Under the pieces are notes generated by a model. It was not told where the DNA came from. It made no database searches and worked only from the letters and a program-made list of their open reading frames with translations. Made by a program: the position numbers and the translations under genes. DNA of 13,987 nt from DAOTWA01 sp034435955 (GTDB lineage Bacteria; Chloroflexota; Anaerolineae; Anaerolineales; Anaerolineaceae), in assembly GCA_034435955.1 (NCBI GenBank), contig DAOTWA010000038.1:1-13987 (forward strand), read 5' to 3'. This document shows positions 13,583 through 13,987 of the stretch, in pieces; within the stretch, counting starts at the first letter, position 1; each line of letters opens with the position of its first letter.

Positions 13583-13987
13583 TCCCAGGCTGGCCGGATG
13601 GACGCAGCCCCGTTTTACGGGGTTGAGGAAAGTCCGCACTCCGCAGAGCAGGACGCCGGGTAATGCCCGGAGCGGGGAAACCCTCTGGAGGGTCAACCTG
13701 CTGGACAGGGCCACAGAAACAGACCGCCCCACCCGGGGTAAGGGTGAAAAGGTGGTGTAAGAGACCACCGGCGCCGGCAGCAATGCTGGCGGCCAGGCAA
13801 CCCCCGTCCGGAGCAAGGTCAAGCAGAGGCCAGATCAGTCGAAAGACTGGCAGGAGGTTGCTCGCCTCCTTATGAGCCTCGGGTAGACCGCTTGAGCCGC
13901 GTGGAGACGCGCGGCCTAGATAGATGTCCATCCACGCGCGGGCCGTCCCTCGTGGATACCCCCGTGCCGGACAGAATGCGGCTTACA
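13583..13987 (+). ncRNA. rnpB: RNase P RNA, bacterial class A, 3' tip beyond the window
   Basis: Catalytic RNA of RNase P, which matures the 5' ends of tRNAs. Recognised by the conserved blocks GAGGAAAGTCC (13625-13635), GTAAGGGTGAAA (about 13738-13749) followed by a GTAAGAGACCACCG block, CCGGAGCAAGG (13808-13818), GGGTAGACCGCTTGAGCC (about 13880-13897), GGCCTAGATAGATG (about 13913-13926) and the 3' motif ACAGAATGCGGCTTA (13971-13985), which with the first block forms the core pseudoknot helix P4. Local helices are visible, such as CCCCG/CGGGG (13608-13612 with 13618-13622) and ATCCACG/CGTGGAT (13930-13936 with 13951-13957). The 5' strand of P1 appears to be AGGCTGGCC (13588-13596... approximately); its partner should follow just after the window end, so roughly 10-20 nt are missing. 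The 5' end is set from the promoter and is good to a few bases. Confidence 0.95.

Overview
The window is 14 kb of ordinary, tightly packed bacterial chromosome from what looks like a member of the Chloroflexota, most likely class Anaerolineae. That placement is an inference. It rests on the gene mix (M29 aminopeptidase, an ECF sigma operon carrying bactofilin-like and toast-rack envelope proteins, a COG2403 'cyclic 2,3-diphosphoglycerate synthase') and on moderate-to-high GC; no 16S gene is present. Fourteen genes are supported: thirteen proteins and the RNase P RNA, whose 3' tip is cut off by the window end. I see no mobile element, CRISPR array, tRNA or clear pseudogene.

Layout, left to right. 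(1) 205-2171, + strand: M29 metallo-aminopeptidase, then a deoxynucleoside kinase. (2) 2176-3237, - strand: galT, converging on the kinase with a 4-nt gap. (3) 3238-3411: a divergent promoter region, with a sigma-70 promoter for galT on one side and an ECF-type promoter on the other. (4) 3412-6506, + strand: a four-gene operon of ECF sigma factor, zinc-finger membrane anti-sigma factor, exported bactofilin-like membrane protein and toast-rack lipoprotein. (5) 6493-9605, - strand: obg, nadD and an MFS transporter, read in that order; the MFS gene overlaps the lipoprotein gene tail-to-tail by 14 nt. (6) 9797-11116, - strand: COG2403 GTPase-like protein, followed by a strong hairpin. (7) 11238-12998, - strand: argS with its own extended -10 promoter. 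(8) 13178-13444, - strand: rpsT with a UUG start, its own promoter and a classical terminator. (9) From about 13583, + strand: rnpB, diverging from rpsT.

How the genes work together. Most are housekeeping: translation (argS, rpsT, obg), tRNA processing (rnpB), NAD synthesis (nadD), nucleoside salvage, galactose metabolism and peptide turnover. The accessory piece is the ECF operon. The anti-sigma factor is translationally coupled to the sigma factor, and both following products carry export signals, so the unit reads as an envelope-sensing switch plus the surface proteins it controls. Its promoter differs by one base from the SigW-type consensus (TGAAAC, 16 nt, CGTA), which suggests autoregulation. 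I regard this operon as the best candidate for an undescribed system here. Secondary points of interest are the archaeal-type cDPG synthase homologue, a perfect CRP/FNR-like palindrome over the argS stop codon, and the UUG start of rpsT.
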